From assembly GCA_933822405.4 (NCBI GenBank), contig CAKOGP040000269.1, forward strand, positions 15,168 to 79,167: 64,000 bases of DNA, read 5' to 3'. Source of the stretch: Cylindrotheca closterium (taxonomy: Eukaryota > Bacillariophyta > Bacillariophyceae > Bacillariales > Bacillariaceae). The position numbers and the translations under genes are program-made. This document shows, one piece after another, positions 1 through 10,090 of the stretch (positions within the stretch are counted from its first letter, which is position 1; every line of letters starts with the position of its first letter). The notes under the pieces were generated by a model that worked only from the letters and a program-made list of their open reading frames with translations, searched no databases and was not told the origin of the DNA.

Positions 1-61
1 AAGAAAATGCATCAATCAGTATACACTTATTACTGCTCATATGCTTTGCTTCTGATACATT

Positions 62-2146
62 TTAATAATTCCTTCGACGGGCCCACTTTCCTTCCACAAC
101 ATTGGAATACCAACTTGAAGGAAGGTCCTCCAAGGTGATCTCCTCCTCTATGTTCCGTCCCACCAACGCTTGATACATATCTGGTGGCCCCATCGTTCGT
201 AGCTGTTGCAAAACGAGGTTTCCAAATTGGCCGTCTCGTATGCATTTCTTGACAATCACTTCAGAGATTTGCCTCCGAGAGTCACCGTCTGGCATTTGGT
301 TGGCACAGACCTTCAGGAAGGATCCGTAGGTCAAATGGTCGGCGATTCCATAGTCAGATGATTCTAGTAGCTTGAGTTGGTTGTGCGCAATCTCCATGGA
401 GCGTTGTTGCTCATCCCAATCTCCATAGGTGTAGACACAGGCGTTTATCACAGCGTTGATTACAACAACATTGGGCTTTAGAGTCTTGTTTCCGTTCTTG
501 TATTGCTTCATCATTGATTCAAAGATGTCGTTGGCATGCTCTGCCTTGCCGGCCTTTTGGCTACGTCCCCAGGCTGTGATTTGATCGTGAAGAGTTGGAT
601 GAATCACAAAGAGAAGTAGAGTAGTGTGGGTGGAATGAAAGTGGTATGAGTTCACTGATCGAGGACATGAAATCACAATAACGTCACCCCAAAATTACTC
701 ACCATTGATGACGGTACAAAAGCTGTGTACGTCTGGCCTCACAGACTTGTTGGTCTTCTTGTACAATCCATTCATGAAATCAAACAACTCTTGAGCATGG
801 TCTGCTGCATCGTCTTGTGTGCTCTTGGCCCATGCATTCATTACCGAGTTGAAGGATCGCGTGTTTGGTTGGACATCTTCTCCCGCCTCGTACAATTTTT
901 CCATCTTGAGAAGAATTTCTTCCGCCCGTTGGGCAGAATCCTTGTTACCGCTCTTGGCGAAGGCATTGATCACAGCATTGTATGTGACCGTGGTTGGTCT
1001 ACAGTCAGTCTTCTCCGTATTGAAGGTCTTTTCCATTCGCTTCAAGACTTCTGCTGACAGTTCTGCGGAACCTTCTTCTCCCGAGTTGGCTAGAGCGATG
1101 ATAAGACTATTGTAATCAAAAGTGTTTGGTTTGCAACCTTGAACTCCCGACCTGTACAGATTGCTCATGCGATCAAAGAGATGCTTTGCTTGGCCGGCAG
1201 ATCCGGGGTTTCCGCTCTTTCCGTAAGCATTAATAACAGCATTGAAAGATCGTGAGGTGGGTGTGACATCCTTATCACCGTTTTCAAACTTTTGAATCAT
1301 GGTATCCAAAACTTCCTCGCTCTTTTCGGCAGCCCCAGTGGCGCCACTATTGGCATGGGCCTCAATCACAGCCGTGTAGGTAAACGCGTTAGGCTTGGCC
1401 AAGGGATTTGCCCCAGATGTGCTAAGGACATCCATCTTTTCTAGAAGACCATCAGCAATTTCACCAGCATCAGGTCGCATAGATCTGGCTACAGCGTTGA
1501 TGGCCTTGGTATAGCTTCTAACGTTGGGTCTTACATTGGAAGGACAGTCAATGTCTTCCAATTCTTCCATTCGATCGAGCAATGTGAGCGCTTGATCGGC
1601 AGCATCTACTTCTCCGGAAAAAGCCCAAGCATCAATCAGAAAGTGAAAGGTTTTCGTCTTGACTTTCAACCCTAAACTGGGCACGATGATGTTGCCATCG
1701 TCATCGAGGTTGTCCATTGAAGTCGTTCGCAGCAAATCGTCAGTTCGTTTGCGCAAGAACTGAGTATCCCCCATGGCAGTATTGTAGCGAAGTGGTTTCT
1801 GCTTTCGTCCTACTGATCTCTTGTTCCGCGATGATTGATCAGAATCCGGTATAACACTAGCCTCTTTTTCGTTTTCGTTTTCGCTTTGTGGAGATGATGA
1901 CGATTCAGTAAGGGGGTCCAGGGCAACCCGTGTCAGTGACATATTTCTTCGACGATGAGGAGATGTCGTCCAAGATGAGGTTGAAGCAGGCGAGGAAAGA
2001 TGAGTGCGTGTGTCAAACAAGGGATTCTCGTCGAAGGATGATGGTGTGCTTGAGGGTGATTTTATTCGCCCTCCCATAAAGGCTCCTGCCTGATGCAGCA
2101 GTAATATTGCTAGAAAACATTCATTTCTTCTCTTCAGTATCAACAT
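62..2146 (-). CDS. Pentatricopeptide-repeat (PPR) protein, probably plastid-targeted
   Basis: Two exons, 2146-703 and 573-62, joined across a 129-bp intron with donor GTGAGTAA and acceptor CACAG. Splicing completes a PPR helix reading VINAWGRSQKAGKAEHA; without it the frame stops at once. The product is about 651 aa. From about residue 155 there are at least eight tandem 35-residue PPR motifs of the form TYNAVINAFAKSG, so an RNA-binding organelle protein acting in RNA processing or stability is likely from the family. The N terminus has a hydrophobic signal-peptide-like segment (residues 9-22) ending AGA-F, then a Ser/Thr-rich stretch. That fits the diatom signal plus transit peptide with Phe at +1. 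Start is the ATG at 2146. Fold is certain, targeting is inferred, the RNA target is unknown. Confidence 0.88.
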
Positions 2147-2659
2147 CTCTTGTCTGTTGGATTTTGTAGTTCGAGTATAATATGAATTCAGTATATTAAA
2201 AGCTGAAGGTTTGGATATCAGATGGTGATGATGCTGTGGAAGCTTCTTCCTGTGAAGGCTTCAGATGGTGAAGTCAAAAGTGAAATGAAAATGAGCGAGA
2301 TGGAGTCTTATTGCCTCCTGTTGTCTGATTCACAGAAAAAGAGAGGTGGGAGAGAGAGACGTCTCGATGGTGGAAACGAAAAACGCGGATGCGACTGATG
2401 GGCGGCGCAACCCATCACACACAGTATCTACACTCTACTGTACCGTACGCTACAGAACTTCGTGCGTCAGTCAGTTCTGCACAGTTTGATTTGGCCCAGT
2501 CCACTGAGTCGATCTACAATGCAAAATTTCGCCTCCCTCAAACGATCTTCTTGATCATAATCATTATCACGAATAAGCAAGCTGGGTCACTTGTGTTATC
2601 CTTTTTTGTGATTCACCATATCGAAAACTTATCTTCCACTAAATTATACACATATCGAA

Positions 2660-3831
2660 ATGGCTAGTAAACTTGTGGTGGCTGTAGTCGGATATACTGG
2701 AGGTGTCGGAACATGTCTCCTTAAGGCAATGAAGAAGATTGACCTGAAGCCGTATGCATTGGTAAGAACAAAGAAAACATCAGTGCATTGAAGACTTCTT
2801 TCTGCTTTTTCAAATAATCAGACTTGATCTTATGCGGATATGATTGTGCTGTTAGAGATTTTTTGAACGTCATCCTTTCTCACCAACATTTGTATCACCC
2901 CATCTATCACCTTTAGGTCCGAAGCAAAACCATGAAACTGGGAGAGAACGGAGATGATGTTTCCATAGATTACTCGGTCTTACGCGATAAATTGTTGGAA
3001 GAATGCAAGAGTTGCAATGGAATCCCAGTGATTGCTGATGTCACAGCTTCGGGTCAGGTGCAAGAACATTATCAAGATTGGCTTCAAAAGGGAATTTCCG
3101 TTGTGGCCGCCAACAAGGGAATCTTTGCCGGTCCCGAAAGCAAGTACCAAGCATTGCTGAAGGCATCGAAGGAAGGAAATAGTAGATTGCTACATGAAAC
3201 TACTGTTGGTGCTGGATTGCCGGTACTGGGTACCCTCCAAGGTTTGAAGGCATCTTCTCATAGCATTGTCACGGTCGAAGGAATTCTTAGTGGAACCTTG
3301 GCGTTTGTCCTCGGACAACTCGCTGGTGGCAAGGCAACACTCTCCGAAGCTGTCAAACAAGCGAAAGAGCTGGGATACACGGAACCGGATCCCCGAGACG
3401 ATTTGAATGGAATGGATGTGGCTCGCAAGGCTGTCATTCTAGCTCGTTTGGCAGGTGTAACAGGCATTGAATTGGATGCCATGCAAATTGAATCCTTGGT
3501 TCCCGAATCCTTGAAGGATTGTAGTGTACCCGATTTTATGGAGCAATTGCCCAACTTTGATGCCAGCATGGCAGAAAAGGTCGCAGCTGTCGAGGCGGCG
3601 GGAGGGCGACTGCACTATGCTGCCAAAGTTATCGTCGCAGAGAAGAAGGTAGAAGTCGGCCTCTTGTCTTGTGAGGCATCTCATCCTTTCAACAATGCAG
3701 GTCCAGATAATATGGTTGCCATGACAACTGACTTTTACACGCGACCGCTAGTCGTCCAAGGAGCCGGAGCTGGCGGAGATGTGACCGCAACTGGTGTTTT
3801 GTCTGATATTCTGCAATGTGCCTACAAGTAG
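2660..3831 (+). CDS. Homoserine dehydrogenase (monofunctional)
   Basis: Two exons, 2660-2761 and 2917-3831 (155-bp intron, GTAAGA...TTTAG), give 338 aa. The enzyme reduces aspartate semialdehyde to homoserine with NAD(P)H, on the way to threonine, methionine and isoleucine. The first exon supplies the start of the Rossmann fold (VAVVGYTGGVG), which the second exon alone lacks. Family motifs follow: VVAANKG, ETTVGAGLPVLG, GILSGTLAFVLG and the signature ELGYTEPDPRDDLNGMDVA with catalytic Lys nearby. There is no aspartokinase domain and no ACT regulatory domain, so it resembles the short fungal Hom6-type enzyme rather than the bifunctional plant type. No clear transit peptide is visible. Confidence 0.93.
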
Positions 3832-4030
3832 ACGTCTAATTATATTTGGTATTGCCACGTTTCCCATTCTATCATGCAGTCATAGTAGGAATGAATCTTG
3901 AAGACTTAGTCTGATTTTAGGTGGTAACCAAAGTAGGAATATGTATGTGTTGTTGTAGATTTTGAAGCACAAGAGTCAGGGACGATAGTGATAACGATAA
4001 AAAGTATAGATGGATTCAATAAATACAGAT

Positions 4031-4474
4031 TTATTCTTCAGCTTCCTGCACTTGTACTCCTACACTCCTGGCGGTGCCAATGACTGATCTAGCAATTCCT
4101 TCTAGGGGCAAATGCCATCGGTTTCCGTCGGCCTGTTTGATGACAGCAATTTCATAAACTTGTTCTGGCGTAATGAATCCAGATGGTGTGCTTGGGGAGG
4201 GAGCATCGGGCCCCTTATCAATACCAGCCGCCCTCTTGACCAACCAAGCCGTCGGAGGACTTCGAATATCAAATTCATAAGACCGATCAGACATGGCTCT
4301 CAATTCGACGCGCAAGGGTGTATCACGTTCGTACAAGCCTTCGGATTTTTCGTTGAAGTCCTTGCAAAATTGGGCCATGTTAACTCCCAACGGACCAAGA
4401 GCTTGTCCAATAGCTGGACCAGGCTTTGCTGCAGCCGATGGAACTCGTAGACGTACTGCACGCACAAAGGACAT
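4031..4474 (-). CDS. Mitochondrial ribosomal protein uL11 (L11 family)
   Basis: Single-exon 147-aa protein. The N-terminal L11 domain has the proline-rich switch region AAKPGPAIGQALGPLGVNMA, which contacts the GTPase-associated centre of large-subunit rRNA. A C-terminal RNA-binding domain follows, ending GIARSVIGTARSVGVQV, close to the family signature. The first in-frame ATG is at 4474; the reading frame is open a little further upstream but has no ATG there. Length matches bacterial L11, and the lack of a long presequence together with the basic start (SFVRAVRLRV) is typical of mitochondrial uL11. A plastid location is possible but less likely. Confidence 0.9.
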   Translation of the reverse strand: MSFVRAVRLRVPSAAAKPGPAIGQALGPLGVNMAQFCKDFNEKSEGLYERDTPLRVELRAMSDRSYEFDIRSPPTAWLVKRAAGIDKGPDAPSPSTPSGFITPEQVYEIAVIKQADGNRWHLPLEGIARSVIGTARSVGVQVQEAEE

Positions 4475-4939
4475 TCTATTGACTATTCTCAATTCGTGAG
4501 GACGAAGTTGGAAGGTTTGTTGCGTGTGGACTTGCGGTTGCTGTTGTGATTTCTTGTGTCGTCAAATCTATTTCCAGATGAACAAACCGCGAGTTTCTTT
4601 TGTTTCTAGATGGGAAGGAAGAGAAACAAATAAAGGCAATCTGAGATGACAGAGAGACAGTGACAGTCCGACGAAGAGATGTGTTATGGAGGCCAATTTC
4701 TTGATGATTCTCATTTTGAGGTTGCTAGACGGCGTCTGTACGTCGCTGCTACACTCAAAGTTGATAAGCGCAAAAAGGACTGAGTGATCAATACCACTAC
4801 CGGTACTGTAGCTAGAAGATAATTCTCCAACTGCTATTTCGTGTAACTGCTGCTCTAACATGTTACAGCATATCCTTATTGCCGCGTTAAACCTCTAGGC
4901 TGGATCTGAAATGAGTGTATCTGCGTTTTCAGAAAAGAA

Positions 4940-5222
4940 CTAGAAAAGTTCCAATAACAATCTTTCTGTCACCTGCTGCCATGGTTTCAGACCTTCTATC
5001 TCAATCCTATCAGCGCTCATGTGAGATTCGAGTTCCATCGCCTTGACTTCGTGAATTGCTCGTTCAACCGTGACTTGAGGATAACGCGGCTGGTTCTGGC
5101 GCAACCATTCTTCGGCGAACTACCAGCAGCAGACCTTGTCATTTGGGACTTTCCATCCATCGGTATATACTGCTTTCAGTAGCCCCAAATATTGATTATG
5201 ATGAGGAGGATATTTCTCATCC
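4940..5222 (-). pseudogene. Interrupted protein-like reading frame downstream of the J-domain gene
   Basis: Just past the stop of the J-domain gene another frame reads as plausible protein: an ATG overlaps that stop and the frame runs through segments such as PPHHNQYLGLLKAVYTDGWK to a TAG at 5122-5120. It then continues in the same frame (FAEEWLRQNQPRYPQVTVER...) to a TAG at 4942-4940. The composition is protein-like, rich in Glu, Trp and Arg, and unlike the surrounding AT-rich spacer. It may be a decayed gene, or an exon spliced in a way I cannot resolve: an intron of about 51 bp from GTATAT to TAG would remove the stop. The family is not recognised. Confidence 0.3.
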
Positions 5223-6485
5223 ATTGCTAGTTTCCATCGGCGGTCGCCCCAGAAAACCTTTGATTCCCATTGCTTTTTTCTTGCCCCTCGCTGACTGAGG
5301 CGTATTTTGCACAGAGGTTCGTCCAAAGCCCAAGATACTCTTTCGGGGAGCCTGCTGGGGCGACATCATTATTCTGTTTGCTCGACTTGCTGCACCTGGT
5401 GACTTTCTACTACTCTTCAACGACCTAGACGAGGAATCCAGGGCGGATGAACCGGTATTTTTCTTCATTTTCGTTCTCTTGTCGGCTTTTTGTTGTTTCT
5501 TTGCGCTGTCATTACTGTTCCTTCTTCTCATTTTGATGGTACTATCAACTTTAGGACTTTTGGTGCTGTTTCGTACAAAAGTGAAGGTTTGCTCACTTTC
5601 CGCCTCTGGTTTCTTCTTCTTCTTTTTCTTGGGTACATCGCTGGTTTTGTTGTTTCGCACAAAAGTGAAGGTTTGCTCAGCCTCAGGTTTTTTCTTCTTC
5701 TTTTTCTTTTTCTTAACTTTGGGGCTGGCATCTCCGGAAGCAGGTGTTGCTAATGGTGGAGTTTTGCCATTGTTGCGCACAAAGGTATATGTAGTTTCAG
5801 CTGGCTTCTTCTTTTTCTTCTTCGACATCATACTGGCGTTGCTGGGTGTTCGAAGCATGTTGGCAGTTTTGGATCGATTCTGGGTTATTGGTGGTGGTTT
5901 ATGAGGATTGAACGGTGAATTCTGCTGCATGCGGTTGGGATTTGTCCGAGGTACATGTGCTGACCGTGATGCTAGCGAGCCCACGGAGGTGACACGTTTT
6001 GGAGGCTGATCACTTAAGTTGCGACCCAAAACGGGCTTGTTGACAGCTCGAACCGATCCTTGTTTCTTATTCATGGATCGTGGCGAATGCCCGCGGCGCA
6101 TGGAGCTAGTCGATGCTTGTCGGTTCATAGGGACAGGTTTTCGAACTGTAGATGCCTTGGCTGTGGGACGCCTTGTTCCTGCTGACGACGACCCTGGCGG
6201 TGTAGGCCTTCCTCGATTGGCGGCAGAGGGAGATATTTTGTTTGCTTGCGCTTCTTGTTTCATTCGAAAGTCATAGCGCTTCACCGGATCAGTCAACATA
6301 TCCTGAGCTTCAGCAATCTTAACGAACATGTCACTGGCTGCAGCAATTTCCTCGTCCGACTTTCCATTTTGACGATCAGGATGATACTTCAGCGCCAACT
6401 TTCGGTATGCCTTCTTAACTTCCGCCTCAGAGGCATCATTTGCAATGCCAAGAACCGCAAACGGATCATCAATATTTGGTGCCAT
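5217..6485 (-). CDS. J-domain (DnaJ/Hsp40) protein with Lys-rich tandem repeats
   Basis: 422 aa from the ATG at 6485; upstream in-frame codons contain no ATG. Residues 7-80 form a J domain with helix II, the HPD motif at 35-37 that stimulates Hsp70 ATPase, and helix III. There is no Gly/Phe region, zinc-finger or C-terminal substrate domain, so this is a class III (type C) J protein. The rest is low complexity: a Ser/Pro/Arg-rich segment, then three tandem units, each a run of six to nine lysines followed by Pro-Ala/Glu and T(Y/F)TFVRN, then a basic Ser-rich tail. The Lys runs could act as nuclear or nucleolar signals (inference). The C-terminal boundary is the TGA at 5219-5217. Confidence 0.82.
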   Translation of the reverse strand: MAPNIDDPFAVLGIANDASEAEVKKAYRKLALKYHPDRQNGKSDEEIAAASDMFVKIAEAQDMLTDPVKRYDFRMKQEAQANKISPSAANRGRPTPPGSSSAGTRRPTAKASTVRKPVPMNRQASTSSMRRGHSPRSMNKKQGSVRAVNKPVLGRNLSDQPPKRVTSVGSLASRSAHVPRTNPNRMQQNSPFNPHKPPPITQNRSKTANMLRTPSNASMMSKKKKKKPAETTYTFVRNNGKTPPLATPASGDASPKVKKKKKKKKKPEAEQTFTFVRNNKTSDVPKKKKKKKPEAESEQTFTFVRNSTKSPKVDSTIKMRRRNSNDSAKKQQKADKRTKMKKNTGSSALDSSSRSLKSSRKSPGAASRANRIMMSPQQAPRKSILGFGRTSVQNTPQSARGKKKAMGIKGFLGRPPMETSNG

Positions 6486-7178
6486 CAGGACGATGAATTG
6501 TAGTCTGAGGCGGTCCAAATGTGCTTTTGCGGGCTTATGCGGAAGCTTGAATTTTGTCGACGGGATAGCAACAGATTAATGATATGTGGAATATCAGAGG
6601 GAGATTCTGACGGACTCAAGCAAAATAAAGCCTTGGTCTTGATACGACAAACGAATGTGATGCAATGTAATCTGTCAAATCTGTCAGTGCAGTCTGTGAA
6701 GCAGCAAGTGTTGTTGTCCCATCCAGATACTCGACGTTTTTACCTTCTACTTCAAACCCCTCTGCGACTTATCATGGTCATTATTTGGGAATGCCGCCGG
6801 CGCGCAACAAAGGCCCATTCGGTATCACAATGTCAGTGGTATTAATAGTGGTAAAAAGCACGTAGACGCGAATACATGAATGACTGCATTTTTTCTCCCA
6901 CCTTCCTTTTTCAGCAATTGATTGCGTAGGTACGGGACAACAGTCCTTCGAATTCATAGCATGAAAAGGATCGCTAGCCCAACATGGTTATCATTGAAAT
7001 CAATGCTGCTATATGGCAGGTTCAGGGAGTTGGTTTATCACGTGACTGACTCCAGCTGCAGGATCCTCGCTCGTCACCTGTCCTAGGTAGTTCTATCAAT
7101 GTGTGACCTTTTAAAAAATACTTTAGATCCTACCTATTGAATATGGTGCAGAAATGAACAAAATTTTCAAAACTGGTG
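6486..7178. other. Intergenic region, J-domain gene to nitrate transporter gene
   Basis: About 690 bp between the start of the J-domain gene and the stop of the NRT2 gene, both on the minus strand. It should hold the J-domain promoter and the NRT2 3' end. No convincing coding frame, repeat or RNA gene was seen. Confidence 0.5.
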
Positions 7179-9452
7179 TTATGCGTTCGCAACTTCCGTG
7201 CCTGAGACAACATCGTCGAAAGAAGCCCCGTGCACACTAATGATATCGTCGTTATCGAATGTCCTCCTAGATTCTTCTTCAACACTACTCTCCGCCATAA
7301 TATTTCTCCTTTTTTGCATCTCAGAATTCCTAAAGTCCACAGTAGGCAGCTTCCCAAGTTGACCTGCGTGCGCACTTCTTCGCTCCTTGACTTCCGTTGC
7401 ATCTTCTCCAAAAAAGAGTGACCGGTGTCCATCAATCGTGACAAAAGCACAAAGCAGAGAGCTTGCCACCACGGCACATCCCATATAAAAAAAAGCTGTC
7501 CTATTCTGTGTCTGCCGAAAGATCAGCGAAAATGCAATGGCTCCGAAATTGCCACCAGCACCGACAATGCCAGAAATGGAACCTGTCACATCATGGTTAA
7601 TATACGGCACAATAGCAAACGAAGACCCTTCTGCCGCTTGAACAAAGATGCTGAAAAGTGCCATAACAGCAATCGCCGAAGTAAGTGTACTTGTAACAGA
7701 AAATACGCAAACAAGGCCTCCCTGACAGAAAAGAGTAAACATTTGAACCCACAGGCGACCTCTCATTCCATATCTTGCACTCGCCATGTCCGAACAGAAT
7801 CCACCAAGTCCTCTAGCAAACAAATTCATCCATCCAAAGACGGATGCAATAGCAGCGGCACTTGCAGTGGACTGGCCAAATTCTTCTTGAAAGTACAGAG
7901 AGGCGGCGCTCGTCATGGTAAGTTCCACTCCAAAGCAGCAGCCGTATTGAAAGAACATGAGCCATGTATTCTTATCATTGGCGGCCCGTCCCAGTGCCTT
8001 CGAAACAGATTCTTGAGTAATCAAGCCAAGCTTTTTTCGTTTGCCTAAATTTCCCTTCGGAGTATCGTCAGCATGTTTGAATGAAAGGTAGGCGACTACA
8101 AGTGACAAAATGCCTGGAATGGCTAAGATTGTACGCCACGCCCTATCGGATGGCTTGTTGGTTTCAAAGTTTGTGTCGTTGGGAAAGACTGACGATTGAA
8201 CTTCCTTGTAGCCATCGCCACCATAGAGGAGATTAAAGAGAGGAAATAGCAGTGATCCCATGACAAGATGGGAGAAGCCGCCCCCGAGATTTCCCCATCC
8301 TGCTGTGAGCGAGAGAGCGGTTCCAGCCACTTCGGTTGTGAACATGGACGCGGTCCAAAACTGACAAGTGACAAAGACACAGCCTGCAATTCCAACCAAG
8401 AACCGGACAATGTACAAACTGACGGCTCCATGGATCAATACTCCTGATAATATTGCCGGAACTGCAGATATTAGGAGCGAGACACTAATTACAACTCGGG
8501 AGCCATATATGTCATTGAGTGGTCCTGCCATTACTCGAGTAATAAAGGACCCAACAACAGCCATAGTATTGGCTGTCCATACTTGCGTTCGATTGATTCT
8601 CAGAGAATGAGCGACCTGACTCATGAGCGGCGCAATTCCAAACCAATTGAAAAATGCGGCAAAGAAGCCAAGCCATGAAAGATGGAAGGCTCGCATATGC
8701 GGTCGTTTGGCAGAGTATAGCATAATCTCTACCGCTCGGTCATCTCTTTTTGGGTCAATCAAACACGAATACTCCTCAAACTTGGAATCAGAACTTGCCT
8801 GATATGTGTATGCTCGATTAATGGTATCGTTCTCGTCGCTACCATTGTTGTCTTCTTCTTCTTCTTTGGAAGGTTCCCGCCGAGATACATGAAATGTATT
8901 ATTACTATTGTGGCCACTTGGATGGATTCCGCTGTTGTGGATGGTTCCTTGGGATTCTCCGCCTCGGTCATCATGGAAACCATCTTGTTCTTCTTGTGCC
9001 ATCTCGCTCTTTGGTTCAATGATACTTGAAGTCAATAAGGAGTTTAATCCAGTAGATACCGAAATGTCTTCATATGTGCCTGTCTCAAGGTCGTCAATAT
9101 TGATGACAGAAGGTGGGCCAGCAGCAGCATTGTTCTTGGACAACGATTCTATTCTTGATGGCTCCGCTGAAGGCTTCTGCTCTTCTTCTTCCTTAGCATT
9201 CAGATTGTCTGCTGGATTCGGCCCTTGGAAAAAGTCTTCTTCCAACTCTCCGGGGATTGCGCCATGGTATCTGGAATACACAATTTCTTCATATTGCTTT
9301 AGCCGACGTAGTCTGCTTTCATACAAATGAAGCAAGGACCCCTCACCAGCACCCGCTCTTAAATTCTTGTTCAGATCACTTGTTTGTCTCAGCTGAGCAG
9401 CGTCAAGCTCATCTTCCATTCGCTGTTGATTCGTTACGGAAGTTGTATTCAT
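7179..9452 (-). CDS. NRT2/NNP-type high-affinity nitrate/nitrite transporter with long N-terminal extension
   Basis: 757 aa, single exon, start at the ATG at 9452. From about residue 256 the protein is a 12-helix MFS carrier. It has the MFS loop motif GPLNDIYGSR and the two glycine-rich nitrate signatures of the NNP family, AGWGNLGGG and GIVGAGGNFGA. It therefore probably imports nitrate (or nitrite) with protons or Na+ across the plasma membrane or an inner membrane. About 250 residues before helix 1 form a hydrophilic extension rich in Glu, Asp and Ser with several acidic runs (KEEEEQ, SKEEEEDNNGSDEND), and a Ser-rich acidic tail of about 80 residues follows helix 12. Usual NRT2 proteins have only short N termini. 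The termini may be regulatory, for example by phosphorylation (inference). Confidence 0.9.
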   Translation of the reverse strand: MNTTSVTNQQRMEDELDAAQLRQTSDLNKNLRAGAGEGSLLHLYESRLRRLKQYEEIVYSRYHGAIPGELEEDFFQGPNPADNLNAKEEEEQKPSAEPSRIESLSKNNAAAGPPSVINIDDLETGTYEDISVSTGLNSLLTSSIIEPKSEMAQEEQDGFHDDRGGESQGTIHNSGIHPSGHNSNNTFHVSRREPSKEEEEDNNGSDENDTINRAYTYQASSDSKFEEYSCLIDPKRDDRAVEIMLYSAKRPHMRAFHLSWLGFFAAFFNWFGIAPLMSQVAHSLRINRTQVWTANTMAVVGSFITRVMAGPLNDIYGSRVVISVSLLISAVPAILSGVLIHGAVSLYIVRFLVGIAGCVFVTCQFWTASMFTTEVAGTALSLTAGWGNLGGGFSHLVMGSLLFPLFNLLYGGDGYKEVQSSVFPNDTNFETNKPSDRAWRTILAIPGILSLVVAYLSFKHADDTPKGNLGKRKKLGLITQESVSKALGRAANDKNTWLMFFQYGCCFGVELTMTSAASLYFQEEFGQSTASAAAIASVFGWMNLFARGLGGFCSDMASARYGMRGRLWVQMFTLFCQGGLVCVFSVTSTLTSAIAVMALFSIFVQAAEGSSFAIVPYINHDVTGSISGIVGAGGNFGAIAFSLIFRQTQNRTAFFYMGCAVVASSLLCAFVTIDGHRSLFFGEDATEVKERRSAHAGQLGKLPTVDFRNSEMQKRRNIMAESSVEEESRRTFDNDDIISVHGASFDDVVSGTEVANA

Positions 9453-10090
9453 TATTTTGTGCACGGCAATAATTCGTTAATATAAAACGAAACCTGACAT
9501 AGGTGATTGCTGATGGTGCAAAGATACTGCAGTTGCATTTTCTACTGCAGTTGCATTTTTAGAAAACGATGCAAGCGTGGTGTGCGGATGAAGGAAGAAA
9601 TGTGACTCTTCCACCGGCGGTAGCAGAAAATGGTCGTTAAATAGAAAAGATGGTTGACGTCAGAGAGGTTTGACTCCCACGAATGCTTCAATCCGACTTC
9701 AGGCATCGGCACTTCAAGATTTGACATCATCACCAAACGTCAGTTCGCGAAATTCTCACACCAACATCATCATCACATCCTTTCTCATCGGTGTTGATGA
9801 TCTTGATGGTCTTTCATCATGCGAGGCCACTTGTATTCGTAGCCTAATAACACCTGATTCTCACTTTTAAGTTCTAGTTCTAAGTGTGTCAACACCAGGC
9901 TGCCTAGCGCCTGCCATTATCATCTTCGCCTAAGAAAAATCGTTCATCTATTTTTGGAGTCATGGAACGTGTGCCGTAGAATTTACTTACCTTACGTATA
10001 TACATGTCAAGGGATGATCAAAATCATTTCTATTTTATAATTAGTCTATTCAATTGCTTGTATATGTGTGTGCGTGTTTCGTCAGGTAGC
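9453..10090. other. Intergenic region, NRT2 promoter side
   Basis: About 640 bp upstream of the NRT2 start and downstream of the HSF gene. It includes a short direct repeat (TACTGCAGTTGCATTTT, two copies near 9526-9560). No convincing gene was seen. The NRT2 promoter should lie here. Confidence 0.5.

Noticed and set aside
2389..2667. 92-codon plus-strand frame ahead of homoserine dehydrogenase
   Set aside because: It overlaps the real ATG at 2660 in another frame and has no protein-like features; it lies in the promoter and leader.
4568..4861. 97-codon minus-strand frame
   Set aside because: Irregular composition, no recognised motif; more likely the leader of the uL11 gene and spacer.
5479..5904. 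Plus-strand frame rich in Phe, Leu and Val runs, resembling a membrane protein
   Set aside because: It is the antisense shadow of the Lys-rich repeats of the J-domain gene: AAG/AAA runs read backwards as CTT/TTT.
7230..8048. Plus-strand frames inside the NRT2 gene
   Set aside because: Antisense shadows; the minus-strand protein has full MFS and nitrate-porter motifs.
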